A stretch of DNA of 61,553 nt from an uncultured Prevotellaceae bacterium (lineage in GTDB: Bacteria; Bacteroidota; Bacteroidia; Bacteroidales; Bacteroidaceae), in NCBI GenBank assembly GCA_902800245.1, contig CADCDY010000013.1:1-61553 (forward strand), written 5' to 3'. The position numbers and the translations under genes were made by a program. Below, one piece after another: positions 17,429-25,594 of the stretch. Positions within the stretch are counted from its first letter, which is position 1. Each line of letters begins with the position of its first letter. The notes beneath the pieces were generated by a model. It was not told the DNA's origin and ran no database searches. It saw nothing but the letters and a program-made list of their open reading frames with translations.

Positions 17429-18892
17429 TTAACTATTAACTTTCACATTCCTTCTGTACCAAACCGCAAACCAAATGCAGGCAACGACAAGACAGGCGAT
17501 ACCGAGAGGATAACCTTTCTCGCCTGGCAGTTCAAACGCCTGTTTCGACACAAACAGGAACGTCGTACAAACCGTAGTCATAAACAGCGCCGGAATCAGC
17601 GTAATCCAGTATGGCTTGTGCTCACGGGCCAGATAAACCGTTATTGTCCACAATGTGAATACTGACAATGCCTGGTTTGACCAGCCGAAATACTGCCAGA
17701 TGGTGTTGAACCCGTCGGGATTGTCAATCTGCCAGATCAGCATGACGATGGAAACGGCAAACATCGGGATGCAAATGTACAGGCGCTTCACGAAGGAACG
17801 CTGATCCAACTTCAGGACTTCGGCTACAATCAGTCGAGCGCTGCGGAATGCTGTGTCGCCACTTGTTATCGGCGCGGCCACCACACCCAACATGGCGAGA
17901 ATGGCACCAACCACGCCCAGCCAGTCGTTACATACCAGGTTCACCACTGCCGGAGCCGACGTGTGGAAACCAGCCGTAGCCGATGCTATCAGTTCGTAGC
18001 CGGGAGCAGGGTTGCCATAGAAGAACCATGCCGACACCGTAGCCCAAATCAATGCCACGATACCCTCGGTAATCATCGCGCCGTAAAAAATGGGGCGCCC
18101 CATTTTTTCAGACTTCACGCAACGAGCCATCAGCGGACTCTGTGTAGCGTGGAAACCGGAAATGGCTCCGCAGGCAACGGTGATAAACAATGCGGGGAAT
18201 ATCGCGTCCTTCCACGTTTCAGGCTCCGCAGCAGCACCCATGTTATAGAAATTCGTCCACAATTCCGGCACCGATGGCCAATCGATGAACAGCCACACCA
18301 TCAGCGCAGCAGCCATGAACAGCAGCGAGACGGCAAACAGCGGATAAATCTTGCCGATAATCTTGTCGATGGGCAGCATCGTCGCAATCACGTAATAGAC
18401 GAAGATGATGGCCACCCACATCATGGTGTCACCCCCTATGGAGTGCAGGATTTCGGCGGGCGAATACACAAATACCGTGCCGACCATAATCAGCAGCAGC
18501 ACCGTGAACACCAGCATCACCCTTCGCGTAACGTTGCCCAGATATTTGCCAATCAGCTTGGGCAGTCCCGCACCGGCGTTTCTCATTGACAGCATGCCAC
18601 ACAGATAGTCGTGCGTCGCACCGGCAAAGATACAGCCGAACACAATCCACAGATACGCCACCGGTCCGAACTTCGCACCCATGATGGCACCGAAAATCGG
18701 GCCCGTACCCGCAATGTTCAGGAACTGAATCATGAAAACTTTCCAGTTCGGCAACACGATGTAGTCCAATCCGTCGGCCATTGCCACAGCTGGAGTTTCG
18801 CGGTCATCCGGTCCGAACACCTTTTCCACAAAGCGTCCGTACAACAGATAACCCAGAATCAGAGCCACCAGGCTCACACTAAATGAAATCAT
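17429..18892 (-). CDS. cstA: Carbon starvation protein A (pyruvate/peptide transporter)
   Basis: A 487-aa polytopic inner-membrane protein of the CstA family, short form, with about 12 membrane helices. Conserved features include GPIFGAIMGAKFGP, GATHDYLCGMLSMRN and the SGFHATQSPLMARC segment. CstA proteins take up peptides or pyruvate when carbon is limiting; which substrate is used here is not visible. The E. coli protein is about 700 aa; the missing part is C-terminal. It is the first gene of the operon cstA-OMP-nadC-M23, driven by extended promoter module copy 2. Confidence 0.9.
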   Translation of the reverse strand: MISFSVSLVALILGYLLYGRFVEKVFGPDDRETPAVAMADGLDYIVLPNWKVFMIQFLNIAGTGPIFGAIMGAKFGPVAYLWIVFGCIFAGATHDYLCGMLSMRNAGAGLPKLIGKYLGNVTRRVMLVFTVLLLIMVGTVFVYSPAEILHSIGGDTMMWVAIIFVYYVIATMLPIDKIIGKIYPLFAVSLLFMAAALMVWLFIDWPSVPELWTNFYNMGAAAEPETWKDAIFPALFITVACGAISGFHATQSPLMARCVKSEKMGRPIFYGAMITEGIVALIWATVSAWFFYGNPAPGYELIASATAGFHTSAPAVVNLVCNDWLGVVGAILAMLGVVAAPITSGDTAFRSARLIVAEVLKLDQRSFVKRLYICIPMFAVSIVMLIWQIDNPDGFNTIWQYFGWSNQALSVFTLWTITVYLAREHKPYWITLIPALFMTTVCTTFLFVSKQAFELPGEKGYPLGIACLVVACIWFAVWYRRNVKVNS

Positions 18893-18926
18893 CTTTTCTC
18901 TTTTTATTTATTTACCAATTTGCCTG

Positions 18927-18968
18927 CGAAGGTACGAAAAAAAAACGAACCCACCAAACGATGAGCCC
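18927..18968 (-). promoter_or_regulatory. Extended promoter module, copy 2 (cstA)
   Basis: On the minus strand: GGGCTCATCGTTTGGTGGG, a T-run, then TACCTTCG (18927-18934) with TTTG 20 nt before it. Nearly the same as the rpiB module at 48755-48796. Confidence 0.65.
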
Positions 18969-19039
18969 GTTTTTTGTAGTCGCGACATCAGTTTTGACTC
19001 ATGCCGCTCTCGGGGGCTGTCTGCCTCTGCCGCACAGAT

Positions 19040-19073
19040 AAAGGAGACTTGTCATCGCGACAAATCTCCTTTT
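19040..19073 (-). terminator. Hairpin after the cobaltochelatase gene
   Basis: Imperfect inverted repeat AAGGAGAcTTGTC...GACAaATCTCCTT with a 5-nt loop, 50 nt beyond the cobaltochelatase stop. The U-tract is short, so termination is likely but not certain. Confidence 0.5.
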
Positions 19074-19123
19074 CGACTAACTTATATAATAATACACGTA
19101 TTTGTGAGCCAAAAGGTTCGGGA

Positions 19124-20257
19124 TTATTCCTCGGGATACATGCTGTGGTAAGCATCCTCCAAGAACTCGGCCTTCTTGGTGTGGTTAATCCACACGTTTC
19201 TTACACCGTCCAGCTCCAGCAGACCCTGCGGGTGCTTGCCAGCCTTGGGAACGATTGTCTCATAGCCTGCATGGCTGAAGAACTCATACCAGCTGACGTC
19301 CTCGCTCTCAGGAGCCATCGGATTCCAGTACTCGTCGCCTTCACCGGCCATATCGTTGTGAGCATGGTCACCGGCAATAGACATCAGGGCGTGCAGATAC
19401 ACCTTGCCACTGGTGAGATCCTTCTCCTTCATGCGCTCCAGCACATTCTCTTTGTAGTTGTCGGGCATGTCGACAGTACCCACGAAGTAGTTGGGGCTGA
19501 GTTTCTGCAGTTCTTCCTCGAGCTGACTGTAGCGGACGTTAGCCTTGAAGGTGTCGTAGTTGTCGGGGTTACCATGACCCATGAAAGCCACAACACCCTG
19601 AGCAGCCTCTTTGGCATAGAGTGCGTGCAACTGCTGGGCAACAGCGGGAATGTCAGCATCGGGATCGTTCAGCAGAGGCATGCCGAGGAAGATGGATTCA
19701 GTCTCGGACAGCTTTGCCAGATAGGCGTCGTCGAGGTGAGCATCGGCAATATAACCGTTGTTCATAAACTTCTTGACCGAAGCCACGACGGCAGCAAACT
19801 CCTCACCGGGAATGACCTGCAGCGACTGCACATAGATCGTGCTGTACTTCGCCTTACCGATGGCGTGCAACAGATAGCGGGGCTCGTAATAGTCGCGCTT
19901 CACGATGTTGCCGTTGTCGTCGACATTCTCACCGGCACTGGCGCGGTTGATGCAGATGTCACTCGAGAAACTCATGTAAACATCAGCATTGGGGAATGCA
20001 GCCTCATAGGCGGCAACGGTCTTGTCGAATGCCTTGAAGGCATTGTCCCAGGTAGAGCCGAATGCCACCAACAGCACGGCCACGTCCTTCTTCGACTGAG
20101 CCTTCTTGTTTGCCACCAGATTGTCGTTGATGGTGTACTCGGACACGATGTTGTCCTTCTTGTTGTCGTCGTCACTGCTGCTACAAGCTGTGAACGCGGG
20201 GGCTACCAGTGCGAAAGCCACTGCAGCCAGGATAAATGATTTAATCTTGTTCATCAT
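19124..20257 (-). CDS. cbiK: Sirohydrochlorin cobaltochelatase, lipoprotein form
   Basis: A 377-aa CbiK-family chelatase. After a lipoprotein signal (lipobox AFTAC, Cys25) comes a Ser/Asp-rich linker, then the chelatase fold: LLVAFGSTWDNAFKAF, YVQSLQVIPGEEF, and the metal-site histidines in FMGHGN and in GDHAHND. CbiK inserts cobalt into sirohydrochlorin to start anaerobic corrin synthesis. The exported form is odd because the substrate is made in the cytoplasm; Desulfovibrio has a periplasmic homologue of unclear role. Its start overlaps the end of the upstream TonB receptor gene by 17 nt, and both lie under the cobalamin riboswitch. It may act on tetrapyrroles or cobalt at the envelope rather than in de novo synthesis. 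Confidence 0.85.
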   Translation of the reverse strand: MMNKIKSFILAAVAFALVAPAFTACSSSDDDNKKDNIVSEYTINDNLVANKKAQSKKDVAVLLVAFGSTWDNAFKAFDKTVAAYEAAFPNADVYMSFSSDICINRASAGENVDDNGNIVKRDYYEPRYLLHAIGKAKYSTIYVQSLQVIPGEEFAAVVASVKKFMNNGYIADAHLDDAYLAKLSETESIFLGMPLLNDPDADIPAVAQQLHALYAKEAAQGVVAFMGHGNPDNYDTFKANVRYSQLEEELQKLSPNYFVGTVDMPDNYKENVLERMKEKDLTSGKVYLHALMSIAGDHAHNDMAGEGDEYWNPMAPESEDVSWYEFFSHAGYETIVPKAGKHPQGLLELDGVRNVWINHTKKAEFLEDAYHSMYPEE

Positions 20258-22412
20258 TGTTGTTTTGTTTAGTTGATAAAATATGATTTTGTTTAACTCT
20301 CTTGCCGCCACTGAATTTAATAGAGAATGTACCATACACCGTCGTACCCGACGTGTTGGTGCCCAAGTGGTAAGGATGCATGGTGCGGTCGACGTAGTTG
20401 AAGATGTTGTCGACGCCAAACTCCAACCTAACAGCCTGAATCTTGAATCTTGACTTTTGAACCGGAAAATCGTGCGTCGTGCTGATGCGCCAAATCTGAT
20501 AGCCCTTGCCGTCGCCGTTGTTCTGATAGTAGCGCTTGCTACTGCCGCGCGTCGATAGGCTCACACCCAGCTTGTACGCGGGACTGAACGCATGGCTGTA
20601 CAGTGCCGAGGCACTCCATTTATGGTGAGCCGTGCCATCGATGACGACGGTGTTCATGCGGTCCTCCTTTTCGTCATACAGATGGGCCTTCGTGTCGAGA
20701 TAGCTATAGGCACCGTTCAGCGTCAGTTCCGGCAATACCCTATACGACAGCGTGACGTCGACACCGCTCGTGCGCGCGTCATCCATATTCTTATACATGC
20801 GCGCCTGTACCTTCGTACTACCGTCGCCCATATAGGCTTGGGTCACACCCGGCGGAATCTCGCTTTCCGACACGTTCACCAGCGCTATCATCCGGTCGAG
20901 CTTGTTCAGATACCCCGTCACGGCAGCCGTAAAGCGCCGTCCGCGATACTCCACGTTGGCAGAGTAATAGTTGCTGGTCTGGGGATCGAGGTTGACGTTG
21001 CCGATATTGAAGAACATACTGCTGCCCATGATGTGGAGATAGCGGTAGTGCAGCTCCTTCACAGTAGGCGTCTTAAAGCCCTGACTCCAACCCAGACGGA
21101 AGCGGAAGTCGCCGACGGAGGCCATCGTACTGACCTTCGGCGTCAGGCGGAATCCGAAGTTATGATTGTCCACCAGTCGAAGACCGGCAGTTACGTTTGT
21201 AGCAATGCCATTGCCACATACATAATGCCACTCGTCCTGCACATACACGGCACCCGTCCAGTCGTCGGCCGTTCCCGTCTCCGTACGCTCGGGGGCTTTC
21301 AGGTAGTCGTAGCGGTATTCCGCGCCGGCATTGATCGTGTTTTCATAAGGCAGATTGAAGATGCCCTTCAACTGTGCCATCACGCGCTGCTGGTCGCTCT
21401 GCAACTTGCTCTGACCGGGCATCATCGCCACTGAGAACCACTCGCCGTTCTGGTCGCCATACTCCTCGCCCTGCAGCAACACGTAGTCGTAGTGCTTCGC
21501 CGTATAGTCGTAATAGTAGGCGTGCTTGTTCCAGTCCACGTCCAGGGTGATGTTGTTCCACTTGCCACCCACCGATGCCGACGCATTGTTGTAGCGCAGG
21601 TCGTAGGTATAGACGTCGCAACTGGGGTGGCGGCCGTTCTGCGGGCGCAGGATGTTCTTCTTATAGTACGAACCCTCGGCATACAGTTCCAGCCCCTTCA
21701 TCGGCTGATACGTCAGGCGTTCGGCCACCTGCCAGTTGCGGTATTCGTTCACCGTCTTGTTCCGGCTGTCCGTCAACACGACACCCTCGGCCCATTCCTC
21801 GGCGGTGTTCTGCCATCCGTCGCTGCGTTGTAGCTGGAAGTTCGTCTGGCTGCTGAATTTGCCCACGGTAAATGCCACCGTGTTATGCTGGCGCAGGTCG
21901 TTATGCGAGCCGTAGCGCGTACTGTTGTCCACATAGAACCCCGCCTCGGTATGCTTCTTCGTGATGATATTGATGACACCAGCCATCGCGTCACTGCCGT
22001 ACAGCGCACTCTGGGCTCCCTTCACAATTTCTATCTTCTCGATGTTCTGCGGGTCAATCAGACCCAGGTCGTTCTCACCGCCCACATCGCCGTGGATTCG
22101 CTTGCCGTCCACCAATATCAGGATATAGCAGTTGCCCAGGCCGTTCAGCTGCATCTGACTGCCCATGTCGCCCTCGTTGAAGGCAAACGACGCCGTCAGG
22201 CCTGCGAGGATTTCCTCCAGACTCTTGCCGCCATACTGACTCAGCATCTGCTGTGTGATGACCTCCGTCTGCACAGGCGCATCTTTCAGCAGGTGACGCG
22301 TACCAGTACCCGTCACTACCACCTCCTGGATGCTGTCCTGACGCCAGACGTCCTTCTGCGCCCATGTGCCAATAGCCAACAGCCAAAGGCCAAAAGCCAA
22401 TTTCTGTCTCAT
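20241..22412 (-). CDS. TonB-dependent receptor, BtuB-like
   Basis: A 723-aa outer-membrane receptor: signal peptide (MRQKLAFGLWLLAIGTWA, cut before Q), a TonB-box-like IQEVVVTGTG, plug domain (about 40-160, LNGLGNCYILILVDGKRI, SALYGSDAMAGVINIIT), and a 22-strand barrel. The riboswitch upstream and the chelatase downstream point to corrinoid or cobalt-tetrapyrrole uptake. The ATG at 22412 is preferred to an in-frame TTG at 22418. Two heptamer arrays fall in the gene: 22368-22402 encodes the signal peptide, 20435-20462 encodes KSRFKIQAV near the C-terminus. After the last strand (YGTFSIKF) the protein runs on for about 27 polar residues into the start of the chelatase gene, which is unusual for this family. 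Confidence 0.9.
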   Translation of the reverse strand: MRQKLAFGLWLLAIGTWAQKDVWRQDSIQEVVVTGTGTRHLLKDAPVQTEVITQQMLSQYGGKSLEEILAGLTASFAFNEGDMGSQMQLNGLGNCYILILVDGKRIHGDVGGENDLGLIDPQNIEKIEIVKGAQSALYGSDAMAGVINIITKKHTEAGFYVDNSTRYGSHNDLRQHNTVAFTVGKFSSQTNFQLQRSDGWQNTAEEWAEGVVLTDSRNKTVNEYRNWQVAERLTYQPMKGLELYAEGSYYKKNILRPQNGRHPSCDVYTYDLRYNNASASVGGKWNNITLDVDWNKHAYYYDYTAKHYDYVLLQGEEYGDQNGEWFSVAMMPGQSKLQSDQQRVMAQLKGIFNLPYENTINAGAEYRYDYLKAPERTETGTADDWTGAVYVQDEWHYVCGNGIATNVTAGLRLVDNHNFGFRLTPKVSTMASVGDFRFRLGWSQGFKTPTVKELHYRYLHIMGSSMFFNIGNVNLDPQTSNYYSANVEYRGRRFTAAVTGYLNKLDRMIALVNVSESEIPPGVTQAYMGDGSTKVQARMYKNMDDARTSGVDVTLSYRVLPELTLNGAYSYLDTKAHLYDEKEDRMNTVVIDGTAHHKWSASALYSHAFSPAYKLGVSLSTRGSSKRYYQNNGDGKGYQIWRISTTHDFPVQKSRFKIQAVRLEFGVDNIFNYVDRTMHPYHLGTNTSGTTVYGTFSIKFSGGKRVKQNHILSTKQNNNDEQD
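20435..20462. repeat. Heptamer array (TGAATCT)
   Basis: Four 7-nt units (TGAATCT, TGAATCT, TGACTTT, TGAACC) inside the BtuB-like receptor gene, encoding part of VQKSRFKIQAV before the final barrel strands. Confidence 0.65.
22368..22402. repeat. Heptamer array encoding a signal peptide
   Basis: Five units GCCAATA, GCCAACA, GCCAAAG, GCCAAAA, GCCAATT, exactly 35 nt. Read on the minus strand they encode FGLWLLAIG, the hydrophobic core of the receptor signal peptide. Confidence 0.85.
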
Positions 22413-22464
22413 TGTCAATTGTCTCTACTCTTTCCGCACCGCTAACTCCTGAGCGGACGTACTT

Positions 22465-22675
22465 TCCTGTTATAGGCAGGTCTTCTGACTTTCCCCAGTC
22501 TGTTTTACCTTCCCGCTCATCGTTCAACGTTCAATGTTCAACGTTCAATGTTTGCAGTGGCGTTATACAAGCAGACCCTTTCTACGGGGGATTACAGCTG
22601 CAGGAACAGTTCCGGACTCTCACCGGATTCCCTTACATCAGGCGGCATCAGCCACCAGATTGCCATATTCGCCTG
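22465..22675 (-). ncRNA. Cobalamin riboswitch
   Basis: The minus-strand leader of the TonB receptor-cbiK operon carries the cobalamin aptamer signatures in order: GGGAATCCGGTGAGAGTCC (around 22632-22614), GCCACTG (22561-22555), GGGAAGG (22514-22508) and the B12 box AGTCAGAAGACCTGCC (22490-22475), then CCTGCC/CAGG pairing before the start codon. The promoter TATCTTTG at 22676-22683 places transcription start at the aptamer's 5' end. Between GCCACTG and GGGAAGG the variable arm is filled by a heptamer array (22521-22550). High cobalamin should repress the operon, as in btuB. It is the only such element I see among the cobalamin operons here. Confidence 0.92.
22521..22550. repeat. Heptamer array inside the riboswitch
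   Basis: CGTTCAA, CGTTCAA, TGTTCAA, CGTTCAA, then TG. It lies in the variable arm of the aptamer and is the same unit, reversed, as the array at 2473-2506. Confidence 0.8.
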
Positions 22676-22744
22676 CAAAGATAGTACAAATCATTTAAAT
22701 AACAAAGAAAATTGAAAATTATTTTGCATTTTACTCATTTATTC

Positions 22745-22841
22745 GTACCTTTTCGCTTTCGCGAGAAAGTACTCTCGTTCGAAAGAACAAAGAAAAACGA
22801 GTTTTCCTTTGGTTCTTTGCTCACTTATTCGTACCTTTGCC
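22745..22841 (+). repeat. Portable promoter repeat, copy B
   Basis: Reverse-oriented relative of 637-732. It ends in TACCTTTG (22832-22839), the promoter of the second TonB receptor. The repeat is bracketed by near-identical stretches CTCATTTATTCGTACCTTT (22734-22752) and CTCACTTATTCGTACCTTT (22820-22838), as if it had duplicated the promoter core when it arrived. Confidence 0.6.
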
Positions 22842-22856
22842 AGCGTTTTGTTAATC

Positions 22857-24938
22857 ATGAATAGTATGAACAAGTTTGTTTTAACTTTGATGATAGGGCT
22901 TCTTTCGGCGATTACCGCTTCTGCGCAGATTCACAAGATGGAGCGGCGCGACTCGATTGACCGGACGTATAATCTGAACCCCGTGGTTGTGACGGGTTCA
23001 GGGCATCACCAGCGACTGAAGAGCACGTCGACACCGGTCAGCGTCATCAGCAGTCAGGAGATTCGGGAACAGGGCATTAAGACGTTTGACGGTGCACTGA
23101 CCCGCCTGATGCCACAGGTGTCGATGGCCCCGAACAGCATGGGCTCGCAACTGCGATTGAACGGACTGGGCAACAAGTATATCCTCATCCTGATTAACGG
23201 TCAGAAACTGTCCGGTGACATTTCGAATAATGTAGACCTGAACCGTATTAATATGGCGCGCGTAAAACGTATCGAGGTGCTCGACGGCGCGGCATCGTCG
23301 CTATACGGCAGCGACGCCATTGCCGGTGTCATCAACATCATCACCGACCAGCCTACGGAGTCGCTTGTCAGTGTTGCCAACGACATCCGCATCAGTGGAC
23401 ATGGGGTGCTGACGGAGAGTGCTACGCTCGACATCTATAAGGACGGTTTCGGCTCGTACACCTCGTTTACCCACGACCGCGCCGACAGCTATCGCAACAA
23501 CGACCTGGAATACGTGAAGGGCTCGGACACTGAGACGCAACGGTCTATTGCACCGCTGTTTACGGGCTATCGCGCAAGTATGCTGGGACAGAAATTCACC
23601 TACGCCCCCAATCAGCATCTGGCGCTGAATGCCGGGCTGGACTATTCATATAAAATCACCGACCGCCCCGACACCAATCCCGACGTCACTGGCGGCACCG
23701 ACTACGAGATGCGCTATAAAGGACTGCGATGGAATGTGGGTGGCATCTATAAATTTACGCAGAAGAACTCGCTGCAGGCCGACTTCACGGTGGACCGTTT
23801 CCGCTACGGAAAGGAGTATGACGTGGAGACCAAGACGAATGCAGTTGGCGACTACGTGGAGTCGAAGAAGCAGCGCATGATGGAGGGACAGGCGAAGGCC
23901 ATCCTCGGTCTGACCAGCAACTCTACGACCATCTTCGGGGCCGACTGGCGCAAGGATTATCTGACCGCCACCAGTGGCAACATCGACCAGCATGTGTATT
24001 CGCTGGCAGCCTACGCCCAGCACGAGGCGAAGGTTCGTGTGGGAAGAGGGTTTGCTACGGCCACCGTCGGCTTGCGACTAAACAACCACGAGACCTTCGG
24101 CACGCACCTGACGCCGAAAGCCACGCTAATGTATGCCCCGGGCAATTTCCGTTTCCGCGCCACCTATTCGGCGGGCTTCCGCGCTCCCGGGCTCGACGAG
24201 CTCTACTACCACTACTTCTCGGTGAATCGTGGCAAGGCGCAAATCAGTTTCGGCAACAAGGACCTGAATCCCGAGAAGAGCAACTATTTCGCGCTGAATG
24301 CCGAATATCGCAGCGACGTGATTGCCGTCAGCGTGACGGGTTACATCAACCGCATCAACGATATGATTGTCAAGGAGAATGTTCCCGTGGACGACGCCAG
24401 TCGCCAGATGCTGATGAAGGAGTTTCCGGAAATGACGCAGGACCAGGCCGACAAGATGGTGAGCTACGCCCTCTATCAGAACAGCGACGAGGGCGACGTG
24501 AAGGGCGTGCAGGCAAACGTATCGGCAAATGTGTTCCGAGGCTTCAATCTGTCGGCCAACTACGCTTACACCTATGCCCGCACTAAGAGCGACGACGAGT
24601 GGACGGTGTTGGAGCGTAGCATTCGCCATGCAGCTACGATTGCCGCGAACTATCGTCACTCGTGGGGACGTTACACGCTGAACGCCAACCTGAACGGGCG
24701 GTTGCAGTCGAAGACCTATTACACGGGGGCTTACGAGGATGCGCCGGGCTTCGGACTATGGAACCTGAATACGACCCACGCTTTCGACGTGACGAAGTGG
24801 GCTTATCTGGAGCCGAGCATCGGTGTAGATAATATCTTTAACAAGGTTGACCGTCGTATCGATTCGTCGACGCGCAAGTATGCACTCTATTCCCCTGGGA
24901 GAATGTTGGTGGTAGGACTGAAGGTAAGATTCAAATGA
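22857..24938 (+). CDS. TonB-dependent receptor, BtuB-like (second)
   Basis: A 693-aa outer-membrane receptor with signal peptide (MNKFVLTLMIGLLSAITASA, cut before Q), TonB-box-like NPVVVTGSG, plug domain (LRLNGLGNKYILILINGQKL, SSLYGSDAIAGVINIIT) and a barrel ending in the canonical VVGLKVRFK. It is related to the receptor at 20241-22412. Its ATG follows the TACCTTTG promoter by about 20 nt, with no riboswitch; an ATG at 22866 is also possible. The stop overlaps the start of cbiA (ATGATG), so it is the first gene of a receptor-cbiA-cobQ operon and most likely imports a corrinoid such as cobinamide or cobyrinate. Confidence 0.88.
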   Translation: MNSMNKFVLTLMIGLLSAITASAQIHKMERRDSIDRTYNLNPVVVTGSGHHQRLKSTSTPVSVISSQEIREQGIKTFDGALTRLMPQVSMAPNSMGSQLRLNGLGNKYILILINGQKLSGDISNNVDLNRINMARVKRIEVLDGAASSLYGSDAIAGVINIITDQPTESLVSVANDIRISGHGVLTESATLDIYKDGFGSYTSFTHDRADSYRNNDLEYVKGSDTETQRSIAPLFTGYRASMLGQKFTYAPNQHLALNAGLDYSYKITDRPDTNPDVTGGTDYEMRYKGLRWNVGGIYKFTQKNSLQADFTVDRFRYGKEYDVETKTNAVGDYVESKKQRMMEGQAKAILGLTSNSTTIFGADWRKDYLTATSGNIDQHVYSLAAYAQHEAKVRVGRGFATATVGLRLNNHETFGTHLTPKATLMYAPGNFRFRATYSAGFRAPGLDELYYHYFSVNRGKAQISFGNKDLNPEKSNYFALNAEYRSDVIAVSVTGYINRINDMIVKENVPVDDASRQMLMKEFPEMTQDQADKMVSYALYQNSDEGDVKGVQANVSANVFRGFNLSANYAYTYARTKSDDEWTVLERSIRHAATIAANYRHSWGRYTLNANLNGRLQSKTYYTGAYEDAPGFGLWNLNTTHAFDVTKWAYLEPSIGVDNIFNKVDRRIDSSTRKYALYSPGRMLVVGLKVRFK

Positions 24939-25594
24939 TGATGAAGGCAGCAATTCTGATAGCAGCACCCATGAGCGGCTCGGGCAAAACGACAATTGCC
25001 AGGGGGCTGATGGCGTTGTTTGTAAAGCAGGGCTACAAGGTGCAACCGTTCAAGTGCGGGCCGGACTATATCGACACTAAGTTCCACGAGGCGGTGTGCG
25101 GAAGGCCCAGCGTGAACCTCGACACGTTTATGGCGACGCCAGAACATGTGAGAGAGTTGTTTGAGCACTATGGCTCCAGCGCTGATGTGTGTATCGTGGA
25201 GGGCATGATGGGCTTGTTCGACGGCTACGACCGCGAACGGGGTTCATCGTATGAGATAGCCCGCGTGCTGGATATTCCTGTGGTGTTGGTGGTGGATGCG
25301 AAGTCGGCAGCCTATTCGATGGCGGCATTGCTTTCAGGGTTTGTCAACTTCAGAAAGGATGTCCGCATCGCAGGCGTGATATTCAATAAGGTGGGCTCGG
25401 AACGGCATTTCGCCATGCTTCAGCAAGTGTGCGCGGACTTGGGCATAGAGTGTTTGGGGTATCTGCCTAAGGATGCTTCGCTCGAACAAGGCTCGCGGTA
25501 TCTGGGACTGGACTTTTCAGAGAATATGGAGCATCAGTCGCTCATTAATCTATTGGAGGAACACGTAAGATGGCAGGAACTGTTAGCGCTTTGA
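24935..25594 (+). CDS. cbiA: Cobyrinate a,c-diamide synthase, N-terminal half
   Basis: A 219-aa polypeptide matching the ATP-binding half of CbiA: P-loop APMSGSGKTTIARG, then KCGPDYIDTKFH, NLDTFM, VEGMMGLFDGYD and VVDAKSAAYS. CbiA amidates the a and c carboxyls of cobyrinate with glutamine and ATP. Normal CbiA is one chain of about 440-460 aa; here the frame stops (CTT TGA, 25589-25594) at the linker, and the glutaminase half continues in the -1 frame. A single extra T in the T-run near 25590 would restore one chain reading LLALLIARNKE. Either this is a recent one-base deletion or the two halves are made separately. It overlaps the receptor gene stop. Confidence 0.85.
   Translation: MMMKAAILIAAPMSGSGKTTIARGLMALFVKQGYKVQPFKCGPDYIDTKFHEAVCGRPSVNLDTFMATPEHVRELFEHYGSSADVCIVEGMMGLFDGYDRERGSSYEIARVLDIPVVLVVDAKSAAYSMAALLSGFVNFRKDVRIAGVIFNKVGSERHFAMLQQVCADLGIECLGYLPKDASLEQGSRYLGLDFSENMEHQSLINLLEEHVRWQELLAL

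Noticed and set aside
16333-17439. A 368-aa plus-strand reading frame.
   Set aside because: It runs antisense across nadC, a repeat array and the OMP gene, and its sequence is low in information.
19001-20239. A 412-aa plus-strand reading frame rich in Val, Leu and His.
   Set aside because: Antisense of cbiK, which carries the chelatase signatures.
22690-22860. A second cobalamin riboswitch before the plus-strand TonB receptor.
   Set aside because: The promoter is about 20 nt from the start codon, and no B12 box is found on that strand.
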